Source of the DNA: Firmicutes bacterium UBA1739
GTDB lineage: Bacteria; Bacillota; Clostridia; Peptostreptococcales; Anaerovoracaceae
Length of the DNA: 59,533 nucleotides
NCBI GenBank assembly: GCA_002315385.1
Contig: DCHZ01000013.1
Coordinates: 1 to 59,533 of the forward strand
Direction: 5' to 3'
Below the pieces are notes generated by a model. It was not told where the DNA came from, ran no database searches, and saw nothing but the letters and a program-made list of their open reading frames with translations. Positions 34,064-43,551 of the stretch are shown in pieces (within the stretch, counting starts at the first letter, position 1; each line of letters begins with the position of its first letter). A program made the position numbers and the translations under genes.

Positions 34064-36283
34064 CTATTCATAATCCAGAAAAACTCTCAGACGGGCCTTT
34101 AATCCGGAATATCTTTGAGAAATTCTGTTATTATCCACCATACTGTTCATGATTTCCCGGGTTCCCACTATAATAACTGCCTTTTTTGCTCTCGTAACAG
34201 CTGTATACAGCAGATTTCTGGTGGCCATCACCGGCGGAATCCATGAAAGCGGAATTACCACAATCGGATATTCACTTCCCTGACTTTTATGTACCGTAAC
34301 CGCATATGCCAGCTCCAGTTCATCAAACCTGGTAGCATCATATACAGCTGCCTTAACCTCTTCAAATACTACCGTAATTTCGTTGAATTCTTTATCAATC
34401 CGGCGAATATATCCCACATCACCGTTAAATATCCCGCATCCGTCGGAATAATCTTCCAGATTCTTCCATTCGATATCGTAGTTGTTCTTTATCTGCATTA
34501 CTTTATCTCCCTCACGGAAGATTCTGTTTTTAAATACTTTTTCATTCAGTTTTTTGGACGGAGGATTCAGTATTTCCTGCAGTTCTTTGTTCAGATTAAT
34601 TGTTCCTACCGTTCCTTTTTTGAGAGGAGCTATCACCTGAACATCTTTTACCGGATCATACTCCGTATAGAACGCCGGCAGTCTCTCTGCGCACAGATTT
34701 CTTACAGTTTCCAGTATATCCGAAGCTCCGCTTTTTTTCAGAAGAAAAAAGTCCTTATCCTTTTCATTATAGCACGGATATTCTCCTCCGTTTATTCTGT
34801 GAGCATTTACCACAATCAGGCTTTCACCTGCCTGACGGAATATTTTTCTGAGTTTGACTGTATGAACCAGCTCGCTGTCTATTATATCCCTCAGTACATT
34901 TCCTGCCCCCACCGGTGGAAGCTGGTCTGCATCCCCCACCAGAATCAGTCTGGAACCGTTTTTCATTGCCGATAATAATGCGTTCATCAGAAGAATATCT
35001 ATCATTGAGGCTTCATCTATTATCACAACATCCGCATCCAAAGGTGAATTTGAATTCTTCTGAAACCCTACTTCTCCGTCATCTCCGCCTGCGTATACAT
35101 ACTCCAGCAAACGGTGTATTGTTTTTGCTTCAAACCCGGATGTCTCGGTTATTCTTTTTGCCGCCCTTCCCGTAGGCGCCGCCACAGCCGTTTCAAGTCC
35201 GCTTCTTTCAAAAAGTCGGATTATTGTATTGATAATCGTCGTTTTTCCGGTGCCGGGGCCTCCGGTAATTACACATATTCCGTTTTCCGCCGCGCTTTTC
35301 ACCGCATCCATCTGCTCCCGCTCCAGTCTTATATCCATTTCAGCCTGGATTCCCGCCAGTATTCCGTCCACATCCGCATAGAGAGGCTTATGCTCCTCAT
35401 TGAGCAGACGCACCAGATTTGAACAAACATTAGTTTCGGCTCTGAAGAAGGGCATCAGAAAAACACAGTCACGATTTTCAAGCTTTTCTATGCGAATATC
35501 ACCGTTAAAAGGCATCGTTTCCAGAACTTCTTCAATCTGTGCCGATTCAAGTCCCAGCATAGCGGAAGCTTTTTCCAGCAGCTCATTCTCAGGCAAAAAT
35601 GTATGCCCGTCTCCGGCATCCCGATTCAGAATATATTTGATTCCGCACTCCACTCTGTATTCCGAATCTTTATCGATTCCGAGGTTGAAGGCAATATCGT
35701 CGGCAGTCTTAAAGCCCACTCCCCAGATATCATCCACCAGTCTATATGGATTTTCTTCTATCACACGTATTGCATTTCCGGAATATTTTTTGTAGAGTCT
35801 GGCTGCCATGGATGTGGAAATTCCGTGTTCTCTCAGAAAAATAACAAGACCGCTGATCTCTCTGTGCTCTCTGAAGCTCTCTTCAATTATCTTAATCTTT
35901 TTTTCGCCGATCCCGTCAACGGAAAGAAGCTCCTGCGGATTGTTTTCAAGAATGTCAAGAGTCCTGTCCCCGAAACGTTTTACAATTAGCGCCGCTGTCT
36001 TGGGGCCTATTCCCCTCACTATTCCCGATGAAAGAAAAGCCTCTATACCCTCCGCAGTCGTCGGAACCGTCTCTTTATACTCCTCAAAAGCAAACTGCAC
36101 TCCGTATGTCGGATGCAGTACGGTTTTACCTCTGAAAACAAAGCTTTTGCCTTCTCTCGCCAACAGCATATTGCCCACCACCGTGACAGGCTCCTCGTTT
36201 TCATCGGAAACCAGGGCCACCAGATACCCGTTTTCTTCGTTATAAAAAATTATTTCTTCAATGGAGCCCTTTAATTCTTCCAT
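34064..36283 (-). CDS. recD2: RecD2-type DNA helicase
   Basis: 739-residue superfamily 1B helicase. N-terminal OB-like and helix-hairpin-helix parts (RGIGPKTAALIVKRFG, VDGIGEKKIKII) precede the motor domain with Walker A (ITGGPGTGKTTIIN), Walker B (DVVIIDEASMIDI), motif III (LVGDADQLPPVG) and motif V/VI (AVTVHKSQGSEYPIVV, YTAVTRAKK). RecD2 acts without RecBC in repair. Middle gene of yhaM-recD2-comF. Confidence 0.97.
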   Translation of the reverse strand: MEELKGSIEEIIFYNEENGYLVALVSDENEEPVTVVGNMLLAREGKSFVFRGKTVLHPTYGVQFAFEEYKETVPTTAEGIEAFLSSGIVRGIGPKTAALIVKRFGDRTLDILENNPQELLSVDGIGEKKIKIIEESFREHREISGLVIFLREHGISTSMAARLYKKYSGNAIRVIEENPYRLVDDIWGVGFKTADDIAFNLGIDKDSEYRVECGIKYILNRDAGDGHTFLPENELLEKASAMLGLESAQIEEVLETMPFNGDIRIEKLENRDCVFLMPFFRAETNVCSNLVRLLNEEHKPLYADVDGILAGIQAEMDIRLEREQMDAVKSAAENGICVITGGPGTGKTTIINTIIRLFERSGLETAVAAPTGRAAKRITETSGFEAKTIHRLLEYVYAGGDDGEVGFQKNSNSPLDADVVIIDEASMIDILLMNALLSAMKNGSRLILVGDADQLPPVGAGNVLRDIIDSELVHTVKLRKIFRQAGESLIVVNAHRINGGEYPCYNEKDKDFFLLKKSGASDILETVRNLCAERLPAFYTEYDPVKDVQVIAPLKKGTVGTINLNKELQEILNPPSKKLNEKVFKNRIFREGDKVMQIKNNYDIEWKNLEDYSDGCGIFNGDVGYIRRIDKEFNEITVVFEEVKAAVYDATRFDELELAYAVTVHKSQGSEYPIVVIPLSWIPPVMATRNLLYTAVTRAKKAVIIVGTREIMNSMVDNNRISQRYSGLKARLRVFLDYE

Positions 36284-36285
36284 AA

Positions 36286-37248
36286 TTATTCTCCAAATTC
36301 AGGTCTGTAGATCCTTCTGTTTTCCATCGACCAGATTTTCTCCGAAAAGCTTCCGGGTTCTGTGTTTTCCAGTTCTTTTTCCATATCGTAGATTCTTGCA
36401 TCGACAATATCCAGATAATGCAGCATTTCCGCCTCCGGAAACATCGGCTTCTTGGGACTTCCGAATTCCGGTTCGTAATGATGAGAAAGCAGCATATGCT
36501 CCAGCATTATTCTCTTTTCGTCGGAAATATTCAGCAGTATTCCCGCGCTGTCTATCATCTTAATACCCTGAACAATATGCCCCAGCATCTGTCCCTCGAA
36601 GGTATATACATCCGCCATTCCCATCTCATCCGAATCAATTTCCTCCAGTTTTGCGATATCATGCAGAATTACTCCGCAATAAAGCAGATCTCTGTTGAGA
36701 ATCGGATAAACTCCGCAGAAGCCTTCGGCATTTCTGAGCATCCTGTATACATGATACAGTAATCCGCCCTTTACCGCATGATGATTTCTGGTGGCAGCCG
36801 GAAAATACGTAAGTCTGTGATGGTTCTCTTCCAGCAAATGCATTGTAAGCGCTCTGAAATCATCGTCTTCCATATGCTCGGCTACCGAATAAATGAATTT
36901 ATAAAGCTTTTCCCCGTCGATAGGTGCCGTTTTTACCAGCTCCGACAAATCAACATGGTCTGTATCATTTGCTTTTCTCAGACGGATTATTTTCATCTGT
37001 CTCTGTCCGTTCCATTCCGTCACTACACCCTGAATTTTAACAGCTTCTCTTCCCTTTATTTCTCTTACCTGTGCGGTTTCCGGTCTGTTTAAATCCCATA
37101 CTTTTGCCGGCATTTCTCCCGTATTATCGCCTATTACCATATCCATGTATTCTCCGCCTTTATTCGAAGTTCTCAGAATGCAGGATTTAACCATATAAAA
37201 TTCCGTTACCTTTTCATCGACAGAACAATCGACAATGTTTTTTCTCAT
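36286..37248 (-). CDS. yhaM: 3'-5' exoribonuclease YhaM family
   Basis: 320 residues. An N-terminal OB fold for nucleic acid binding (residues 1-110: KVTEFYMVKSCILRTSNKGG, VWDLNRPE) and an HD domain (HHAVKGGLLYHVYRM, VILHDIAKLEEI). YhaM trims RNA 3' ends in Gram-positive bacteria. First gene of the run with recD2 (2-base gap) and comF. Complete. Confidence 0.93.
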   Translation of the reverse strand: MRKNIVDCSVDEKVTEFYMVKSCILRTSNKGGEYMDMVIGDNTGEMPAKVWDLNRPETAQVREIKGREAVKIQGVVTEWNGQRQMKIIRLRKANDTDHVDLSELVKTAPIDGEKLYKFIYSVAEHMEDDDFRALTMHLLEENHHRLTYFPAATRNHHAVKGGLLYHVYRMLRNAEGFCGVYPILNRDLLYCGVILHDIAKLEEIDSDEMGMADVYTFEGQMLGHIVQGIKMIDSAGILLNISDEKRIMLEHMLLSHHYEPEFGSPKKPMFPEAEMLHYLDIVDARIYDMEKELENTEPGSFSEKIWSMENRRIYRPEFGE

Positions 37249-37373
37249 TTTCCTCTGCCTCCGTAATATTATTCATGTTGCCATTTACCGCCGTGATGAA
37301 AAAATCCGCCGTATATCCGGGAATATGGGGTTAATCCTCAGCGAATGCCAACAGTTTATTATACTATAACACA

Positions 37374-37403
37374 GAAAGATGAGACTGACGAGTCTCATCT
37401 TTC
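37374..37403. terminator. Strong hairpin terminator
   Basis: GAAAGATGAGACT (37374-37386) pairs perfectly with AGTCTCATCTTTC (37391-37403) over GACG. It follows the YdbC-like gene by 17 bases on the minus strand. Few T follow beyond the stem, but the stem itself ends in TTTC. Confidence 0.75.
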
Positions 37404-37419
37404 GCATCATAAATTTTCT

Positions 37420-37635
37420 TTAAAGTGAATTCAGCAGTTCTTTAAGCTTTTCCAGTTCTTCCCCGGTCAGTGTTATCCCTTTTGACATGGTGCTGTGATT
37501 TCCCGACCAGTCTCTGAGATCGTACTTGGGATCACGGTTATTCCAGCTGACCATGTTAAGCTCCTTAGTCCATCCTTTTTCGTTCTGCGATAACACCCCG
37601 ATATGCTGAGTAATCTCAAATTTAATATCAGCCAT
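37420..37635 (-). CDS. YdbC/PC4-like single-stranded-DNA-binding protein
   Basis: 71 residues of the YdbC/transcriptional-coactivator-p15 (PC4) fold. The sequence begins MADIKFEITQHIGVLS and has GWTKELNMVSWNNRDPKYDLRDWS and GITLTGEELEKLKELL. Homologues bind single-stranded nucleic acid. GGAGGG (37644-37639) places the start at 37635 rather than the upstream ATG. Single gene with its own terminator. Confidence 0.85.
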   Translation of the reverse strand: MADIKFEITQHIGVLSQNEKGWTKELNMVSWNNRDPKYDLRDWSGNHSTMSKGITLTGEELEKLKELLNSL

Positions 37636-37823
37636 ATACCCTCCTTGATTTTTTATTACGAACATTTATGATATCCTGTCCGTTTTCAATAAAATACCAC
37701 CTTTTCCGGTACCTGGCAATATGTTTTTTTATTCTTTACATTTTTTGACATTCGGTCTGCTTTTCCGGTTTTTTTTAGTGCCGTATATTAAGGTCTTTCA
37801 ATGCTTTTTAGCGCCGCCATGCA

Positions 37824-39773
37824 TTAAAGTTCTATCCTCTCCTTACCTACATTCTTCAGATATCCGAATTCATAAACAGAAAGATTATAGTCCGCAATCG
37901 TTGCCATCAGCATCTGATTCGACTGCAATACAGATACCTGGGCCTTTTGAACGTCTGCCAGCGTTCCCGTACCGGCTTTGTATGACACTTCCGCCAGTCT
38001 CAGACCTTCCTCCGCAATTGCCACCGTATCTCTGCTTTGCTGAATTTTTTCCAGTTTGTTGCACAGAGACATATAGGCATTCCTGATTTCCAGTTCCAAT
38101 GACTTTTTAAGATTATTGTAAGAGGTTTCCGTAAGCTCCAAAGCCAGCAGCTGTTTTTTATATGCGGCACTTTCCTTGCCCTCATTTTTACGCAGCAGCT
38201 CTGCTGACAGTTTCTGAACGTCACAGGCATATTTTAACTGCAGTGCACTCAGCCTGTTATTCATAGCACTTTCCACTGCGGCATCAATATCCGCCGACGG
38301 CAATGCCAGAGGCGTCAGCGTGTCCGTTAATTCCATATTTGTTGTAAGATCATACCCCAGCATCATATTAAAGCTCATTATCGCACCTGACAATGATGTT
38401 TCGGCATCTCTGACATCCTGTTCGGCATTTTCTACAGCCAGATTCTGACTCTGAACAGCCATTTTTGCGACTGTTCCGACGGAGTATTTTAAATCGGTTA
38501 TTCTTTTGAGTTCTTCCTGAACCGCAAGGCTGTCCCGGCTTACCCTGACATTTTCCTTAGCCTGGAGTATTCCGTAATAAATTGACACGGTCTGATATTC
38601 GATGGAATTCTGCTCTGCCAGGTGGTTTCCTTCAAGATTTGCCGCCGCAAAATCCTGTTGAAGCTCTACAATTTTTTTATTGATTTCCATTGCATCCCGG
38701 GTACCTATCTGCTCTAAAGCAGCTTCAACCTGGTTCAGCGCCGTGGAAATACTGGAAGCCAGCTGCTTCTGTTCCGCAAGAGCGGCCTCCTGCTCCGGTG
38801 TCCGATCCTCAGGCGGTATGCTTTCCAGATATGCGATAGCCTGATTTACCCGACCTTTCTGATCTACAAGCCTGTCAATACGGTTTTCCATGTCCTCAAT
38901 GGACTTTATTGCCGATTTGATATCTTTAATATCTTCCGCATATCCCTCCACCTTTGTCTTGTCAGTTTCATAGTTGAGCTGAGCTATTTTAGCAAGATAG
39001 CTATCCTTTTTCATGATTCTGACAGCATCGGACAATGACAGAGTTTTTGCGGCAGACAGGTCGGAATTGAGATTTGTATTCTGTTCCGCCGCTTCGCCGT
39101 TACCGGCCTCCTTCACCGGAAGCTCCTTCTTTCCCTGCTCCCGGAGTCCGTCCAGGGCAGCATAAATCATAAGTGAAGTATTTCCTCTTAATGCCGGTGC
39201 TTTATAATCGAAATTCTGCTTTTCCGCAGCTGTCAGCAGAGCATAAATACCGTCATATATTTCCAGTTCCACAGCTTTGTTTTTATAATTGTCAGGCCAG
39301 CTTCCACCCAGCATATCTGCGGAATATCCCATACCTCTGATGATCATTGCCGCCAGTTCGTTATATGTTACACTTGCGGAGGGTCTGAAAGTACCGTCGG
39401 GATATCCGTCAACGACTCCCATTGAATATGCGTAATTAATATATCTTTTTGCCCAGGTGTAATCGGCATTTACATCCGAAAACCTGTTCTCCGATGCCGC
39501 TGCATACTTTTCATCGGAAGGGTTCATGGCTCTTGAAATCATAACACATGCCTCGGCTCTGGTAACTGTTTTTTCCGGTCTGAAGCTTCCGTCGGGATAT
39601 CCGCTGATGATATTTTCCGCACTGAGTTTCTCAACGGAAGCTTTATACGGAGAATTATTTAAATCCGAAAAAGATGTATCCGCAAAGGTAAATACAAAGC
39701 TTCCCGATATCATCAGCAGTGAAAGAACCGCTGATATTATCATGCTTCCCCTTTTTTTCTTGTTTTTAAACAT
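37824..39773 (-). CDS. TolC-like exporter component with N-terminal SLH anchor
   Basis: 649 residues. A signal peptide (to about residue 31) is followed by S-layer-homology repeats: SLH1 about 34-82 (ISGYPDGSFRPEKTVTRAE), SLH2 about 98-148 (VDGYPDGTFRPSASVTYNE) and a more divergent SLH3 about 158-210. Residues about 240-645 are a TolC/outer-membrane-efflux-like helical domain with paired repeats (SIYYGILQAKENVRVSRDS, LKYSVGTVAKMAVQSQ; later RLAEVSYKAGTGTLADVQKA). SLH domains bind wall polymers. Its start overlaps the TetR stop by 8 bases. Last gene of the RND efflux operon. Confidence 0.9.
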   Translation of the reverse strand: MFKNKKKRGSMIISAVLSLLMISGSFVFTFADTSFSDLNNSPYKASVEKLSAENIISGYPDGSFRPEKTVTRAEACVMISRAMNPSDEKYAAASENRFSDVNADYTWAKRYINYAYSMGVVDGYPDGTFRPSASVTYNELAAMIIRGMGYSADMLGGSWPDNYKNKAVELEIYDGIYALLTAAEKQNFDYKAPALRGNTSLMIYAALDGLREQGKKELPVKEAGNGEAAEQNTNLNSDLSAAKTLSLSDAVRIMKKDSYLAKIAQLNYETDKTKVEGYAEDIKDIKSAIKSIEDMENRIDRLVDQKGRVNQAIAYLESIPPEDRTPEQEAALAEQKQLASSISTALNQVEAALEQIGTRDAMEINKKIVELQQDFAAANLEGNHLAEQNSIEYQTVSIYYGILQAKENVRVSRDSLAVQEELKRITDLKYSVGTVAKMAVQSQNLAVENAEQDVRDAETSLSGAIMSFNMMLGYDLTTNMELTDTLTPLALPSADIDAAVESAMNNRLSALQLKYACDVQKLSAELLRKNEGKESAAYKKQLLALELTETSYNNLKKSLELEIRNAYMSLCNKLEKIQQSRDTVAIAEEGLRLAEVSYKAGTGTLADVQKAQVSVLQSNQMLMATIADYNLSVYEFGYLKNVGKERIEL

Positions 39774-40404
39774 AACTGTTCTCCTTTTTTCCGGTAATTC
39801 CGTACAGGATGAAATCCGCCAGATCCTCTATACTCAGTATTTCGAAATCTTCCCTGACCGAATTCGGACAGGATTTCCTGTTATTATTCAGAAGAATATA
39901 CGACAAAAGATGTGCTGTTACGACACTTATGACAAATGCAACGGTTTTATCCGGATTCGTATTTTCTATTTCTCCGTTTTCCACAGCTTTTTCAAGTATT
40001 CCCCTTATTCGCTTATGCTGATCCTCACTCATTTCCTCCGCAAGAGCCGCTACCTTCTCCGATTTTATGCTGTTGTCCTTCATTACCTCATCTTTGAAAA
40101 TCACGGCATAAACTCCGTATTTTTCTATCATTCTCGCGGAAATTTCAATATATGAAATGAGGTTTTCCCTCAGACTTCTGTTCTCCCGAAAATCTTCGGT
40201 AAACTTATAATAATCCCTGCGGACAACATCCCTGACCAGGTGAAACATGATATCCTCTTTACTTTCGAAATAGGCATACACTGTTCCCTTGCCTATTCCT
40301 GCTCTGTCGGCAATATCAATTATTCTGGTGTTATTGTATCCGTTTTCAAGAATCAGTTCCAGAGCCGCATTCATTATCAGGGTCTTCTTATCTTCCTGTT
40401 TCAT
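39766..40404 (-). CDS. TetR/AcrR-family regulator inside the efflux operon
   Basis: 212 residues. The N-terminal helix-turn-helix reads LIMNAALELILENGYNNTRI, DIADRAGIGKGTVYAYFESK. The C-terminal ligand domain is not assigned. The frame is open 32 codons further, but AAGGAGG at 40420-40414 is 9 bases from ATG 40404, and directly abuts the ATG at 40413. The start lies inside the end of the RND gene (17-base overlap). Probably autoregulates the pump operon. Confidence 0.9.
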   Translation of the reverse strand: MKQEDKKTLIMNAALELILENGYNNTRIIDIADRAGIGKGTVYAYFESKEDIMFHLVRDVVRRDYYKFTEDFRENRSLRENLISYIEISARMIEKYGVYAVIFKDEVMKDNSIKSEKVAALAEEMSEDQHKRIRGILEKAVENGEIENTNPDKTVAFVISVVTAHLLSYILLNNNRKSCPNSVREDFEILSIEDLADFILYGITGKKENSYV

Positions 40405-43400
40405 CTGCCGCATCCTCCTTAGCCCACTGTTCCTCCAACAGACGGGCGGCTTCAATTTTAGCCTGTTTCTTTTCCTTTCTGCGTATTCCTCTGTCATCAA
40501 TTATCGCATAAAGCACGGGAATCAGGAAAAGAGTTACCAGGGTCGAGGCAATAAGTCCTCCAATGATGGCTATTCCCATAGGTGCCAGCAGCTCTCCGCC
40601 GTCTCCGAATCCCAGAGACAGCGGTATCATGCCGATTACCGTTGTTCCGCAGCTCATCAGGATAGGTCTCAGACGCATTACACCGGCCTGCACCAGAGCC
40701 TCATCACGGCCCATTATCTGTTTATTCTGATTGATAAATTCCACCAGCAGAATAGAGTTGTTTACTACTATTCCCACCAGAATTATCAGTCCCAGGAATG
40801 ACGTCATCGAAAGTGCGGTATTTGTGATAAACAATGCCAGAAATGCCCCCGTCATTGCAAAAGGTATTGCCATTACAACTATGAACGGCATGGTTATTGA
40901 TTCAAACTGTGCAGCAAGAATCAGGAATACCAGAAGTATCGCTATTACCAGAGCCAGCAGCAGATCACCGAAAATGTCCATCATCTGTTCCTCAAGTCCG
41001 CCGGTTTCATAATAGTATCCTTCAGGGAAAGCATAGCTGTCTACAATTTTCATAATATCCTCTGTAGCACTGTCCAGACTTTTTCCTTTGGTCTGAATAT
41101 TAATTGTAACATATCTCTTCTGATTACTGTGGCCTATCATTGAAGGAGAATTGTCATATTCAAATCTCGCAATCTGACCAACGGGAACCGACGTTCCGTA
41201 AGACCCTGTTATCAGTATCTGTTTCATGTTCTCAACTGAATCCGCATAGCTGTCATCCAGAGAGAGCTTCACCGAAATATCATCCCCGTCAATAGTAACA
41301 TCTGTACTTGAAGTCCCCTTGAGAGCCGAAGACAGACCGCTGGAAATCTGATATGCATTTATTCCGTAGAAGGAAGCCGCATTTCGATCTATTATTACCT
41401 TTATTTCGGGACTGCCCTCTGTAACATCGGTTTCAACAGTGTCTACACAGTCAAGTGACTTGATCTGCCCGGAAAGCTCATTGGCAATATTCCTGAGTTC
41501 ATCTGTTTCCTTGCCCATTATCTTAAAGCTTACATCATAAGAGCCGAACATTGACTCAATACTGGAGCTTCCGCTGACACTTATTTTGGCACCGGCAATA
41601 TCGGATACCATTTTCTTTAATTCCGAAGCGACTTCTTTGGTACTCTTATCGCGGTCTCCTCTGTCTTTAAGCAGAATCGTAACTGTCGCATTATCCGCAG
41701 AGGACATCATTGTCATACCCGCTGTCGTTACCGAAAGATGGTCCACCTCAGGAAGCGATAAAGCAGCTTCCTCAACCTGTGTCAGAATAATATCCTTATC
41801 CGCCAGAGATGTTCCATACGGTGTCTCCACGGTTAACGACAGCGAACCTTCATCCATCTCCGGCATTAATTCCCAGCCCACAATGAATACCAGTCCTATA
41901 GATATTACAAATGCCACGGTGCAGAATATTACAAATTTCTTCCTTTTCTTTAATACAACAGCCGCATATTTTCTGTAAACCGCCTTGGCTTTTTCTATCA
42001 AAGTGATAAATCCCGGAATCAGCCTGTACTTATATCTCTTTTTTCCGAATTTCAGATATTTATTTGAAATATTTCCGCTGAGCAGCTTAGAGCAGAACAT
42101 CGGAACAACAGTCAGAGCCACCACCAGTGATGCCAGAAGTGCGATTATTATTGTGAAACAGAAATCACTGAACATCATTGATGCCATACCGCCGCTGAGG
42201 GCAATCGGCAGGAATACCAGTATTGTTGTCAGGGTTGAAGCGATTACTGCCATGAAAATTTCCTTTGATCCCTTAACAGCCGCTTCCTGCGCATTCTCTG
42301 AATTCTGCCGCACTCTGAATATATTCTCCAACACAACTATCGAGTTATCCACAAGCATTCCGACAACTAAAGTGAGCGCACACAGGGTAATCAGGTTCAG
42401 ACTCATTCCCCTGAATTTCATCAGCGCAAATGTTGCCAGAAGTGATGTAGGTATAGATACCGCAATAACAAGTGTGCTTCTGATATTTCCGAGGAAGAGG
42501 AATACAACCAGTATTGCCAGCAGAGCCCCTGCTATCGCTGATCTCGCAACAGATGAAATCGATTTGTTGATATAATCCGCGGCATTATATCCCACTACAA
42601 AATCCAGCTCCGGATATTCGGCTCTGAGGTCTTCAATTACATCTTCGACTCCGCTGCAGACCTCTACCGTATTGGCATCCGACTGCTTTGAAACCATAAT
42701 TCCTATTGCAGTCTTTCCGTCCACCCGGGTGATATCCTCCTGTTCGCTGTATCCCTTTGTAATCGTCGCAACATCTCCCAGACGGACAACACTGCGGTCA
42801 CTTACCGTTATCGGAAGATTTTTCATGTCTTCAATCGAATCAAATTCGCCCATTGTTCGTACTATGACTTTTGTATCTCCCCTGGAAATCTCTCCACTGG
42901 GCAGATTGATGTTTTCCGCAGCCAGAATCTGAGACAGGGTCGCCAGGCTGAGTCCGTAGCCGCTGAGATTTTCCTGATTAAACTGTATAGCTATCTCGTC
43001 CTCAACACCGCCTGCAACGCTTACCGAAGCAACGCCCTCGCTTCTCTCTATGTATGATACAATCTCATTTTCCACTATACTGTTAAGCTTCGACAGCTCC
43101 ATATCTCCTGATGCATAAATCTGCATTACCGGCAGCATATCCATATTCATTCGGATTATCATAGGCTCAGTGGCATCATCCGGCAGATAATCGCTGATTC
43201 TCGCCACAGCTTCTCTCATGTTAAGTGACGCAAAATCCATATCCGTCTTTACACCAAATTTAATCAGGACGATTGATGAATTTTCCATTGAAAAAGACGT
43301 CATTTCTTCCATTCCCTCAACAGATGCCAGTGCCTGCTCCACAGGCTTCGTAACCATACTCTCTATTTCTTCCGGAGATGCTCCCTGATAAGTTGTCATG

Positions 43401-43540
43401 ACTAAAGCCATCGGCATTTCTATATCAGGCATCAGGTCTTTAGGTATACTGAGCATGGAATATATACCCACAACAACAACCATAAGGGTAAGCATGATTG
43501 CCGCTATAGGCCTTTTAATTGCTAATGCTGATAAATTCAT
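40388..43540 (-). CDS. RND-family efflux pump (AcrB/SwrC type)
   Basis: 1050 residues. Begins with a membrane segment (LALAIKR-type start: NLSALAIKRPIAAIMLTLM) and two duplicated halves with the large extracytoplasmic loops and 12 predicted membrane segments. Marks are SIPKDLMPDIEMPMALV, LRPILMSCGTTVIGMIPLSL and LDNS-type VGMLVDNSIVVLENI with the proton-relay acidic residues. Resembles SwrC/YerP of Bacillus and HAE1 pumps. Follows the membrane-fusion protein by 11 bases. Substrate unknown. Confidence 0.95.
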   Translation of the reverse strand: MNLSALAIKRPIAAIMLTLMVVVVGIYSMLSIPKDLMPDIEMPMALVMTTYQGASPEEIESMVTKPVEQALASVEGMEEMTSFSMENSSIVLIKFGVKTDMDFASLNMREAVARISDYLPDDATEPMIIRMNMDMLPVMQIYASGDMELSKLNSIVENEIVSYIERSEGVASVSVAGGVEDEIAIQFNQENLSGYGLSLATLSQILAAENINLPSGEISRGDTKVIVRTMGEFDSIEDMKNLPITVSDRSVVRLGDVATITKGYSEQEDITRVDGKTAIGIMVSKQSDANTVEVCSGVEDVIEDLRAEYPELDFVVGYNAADYINKSISSVARSAIAGALLAILVVFLFLGNIRSTLVIAVSIPTSLLATFALMKFRGMSLNLITLCALTLVVGMLVDNSIVVLENIFRVRQNSENAQEAAVKGSKEIFMAVIASTLTTILVFLPIALSGGMASMMFSDFCFTIIIALLASLVVALTVVPMFCSKLLSGNISNKYLKFGKKRYKYRLIPGFITLIEKAKAVYRKYAAVVLKKRKKFVIFCTVAFVISIGLVFIVGWELMPEMDEGSLSLTVETPYGTSLADKDIILTQVEEAALSLPEVDHLSVTTAGMTMMSSADNATVTILLKDRGDRDKSTKEVASELKKMVSDIAGAKISVSGSSSIESMFGSYDVSFKIMGKETDELRNIANELSGQIKSLDCVDTVETDVTEGSPEIKVIIDRNAASFYGINAYQISSGLSSALKGTSSTDVTIDGDDISVKLSLDDSYADSVENMKQILITGSYGTSVPVGQIARFEYDNSPSMIGHSNQKRYVTINIQTKGKSLDSATEDIMKIVDSYAFPEGYYYETGGLEEQMMDIFGDLLLALVIAILLVFLILAAQFESITMPFIVVMAIPFAMTGAFLALFITNTALSMTSFLGLIILVGIVVNNSILLVEFINQNKQIMGRDEALVQAGVMRLRPILMSCGTTVIGMIPLSLGFGDGGELLAPMGIAIIGGLIASTLVTLFLIPVLYAIIDDRGIRRKEKKQAKIEAARLLEEQWAKEDAADETGR

Positions 43541-43551
43541 GTTAATCCCCT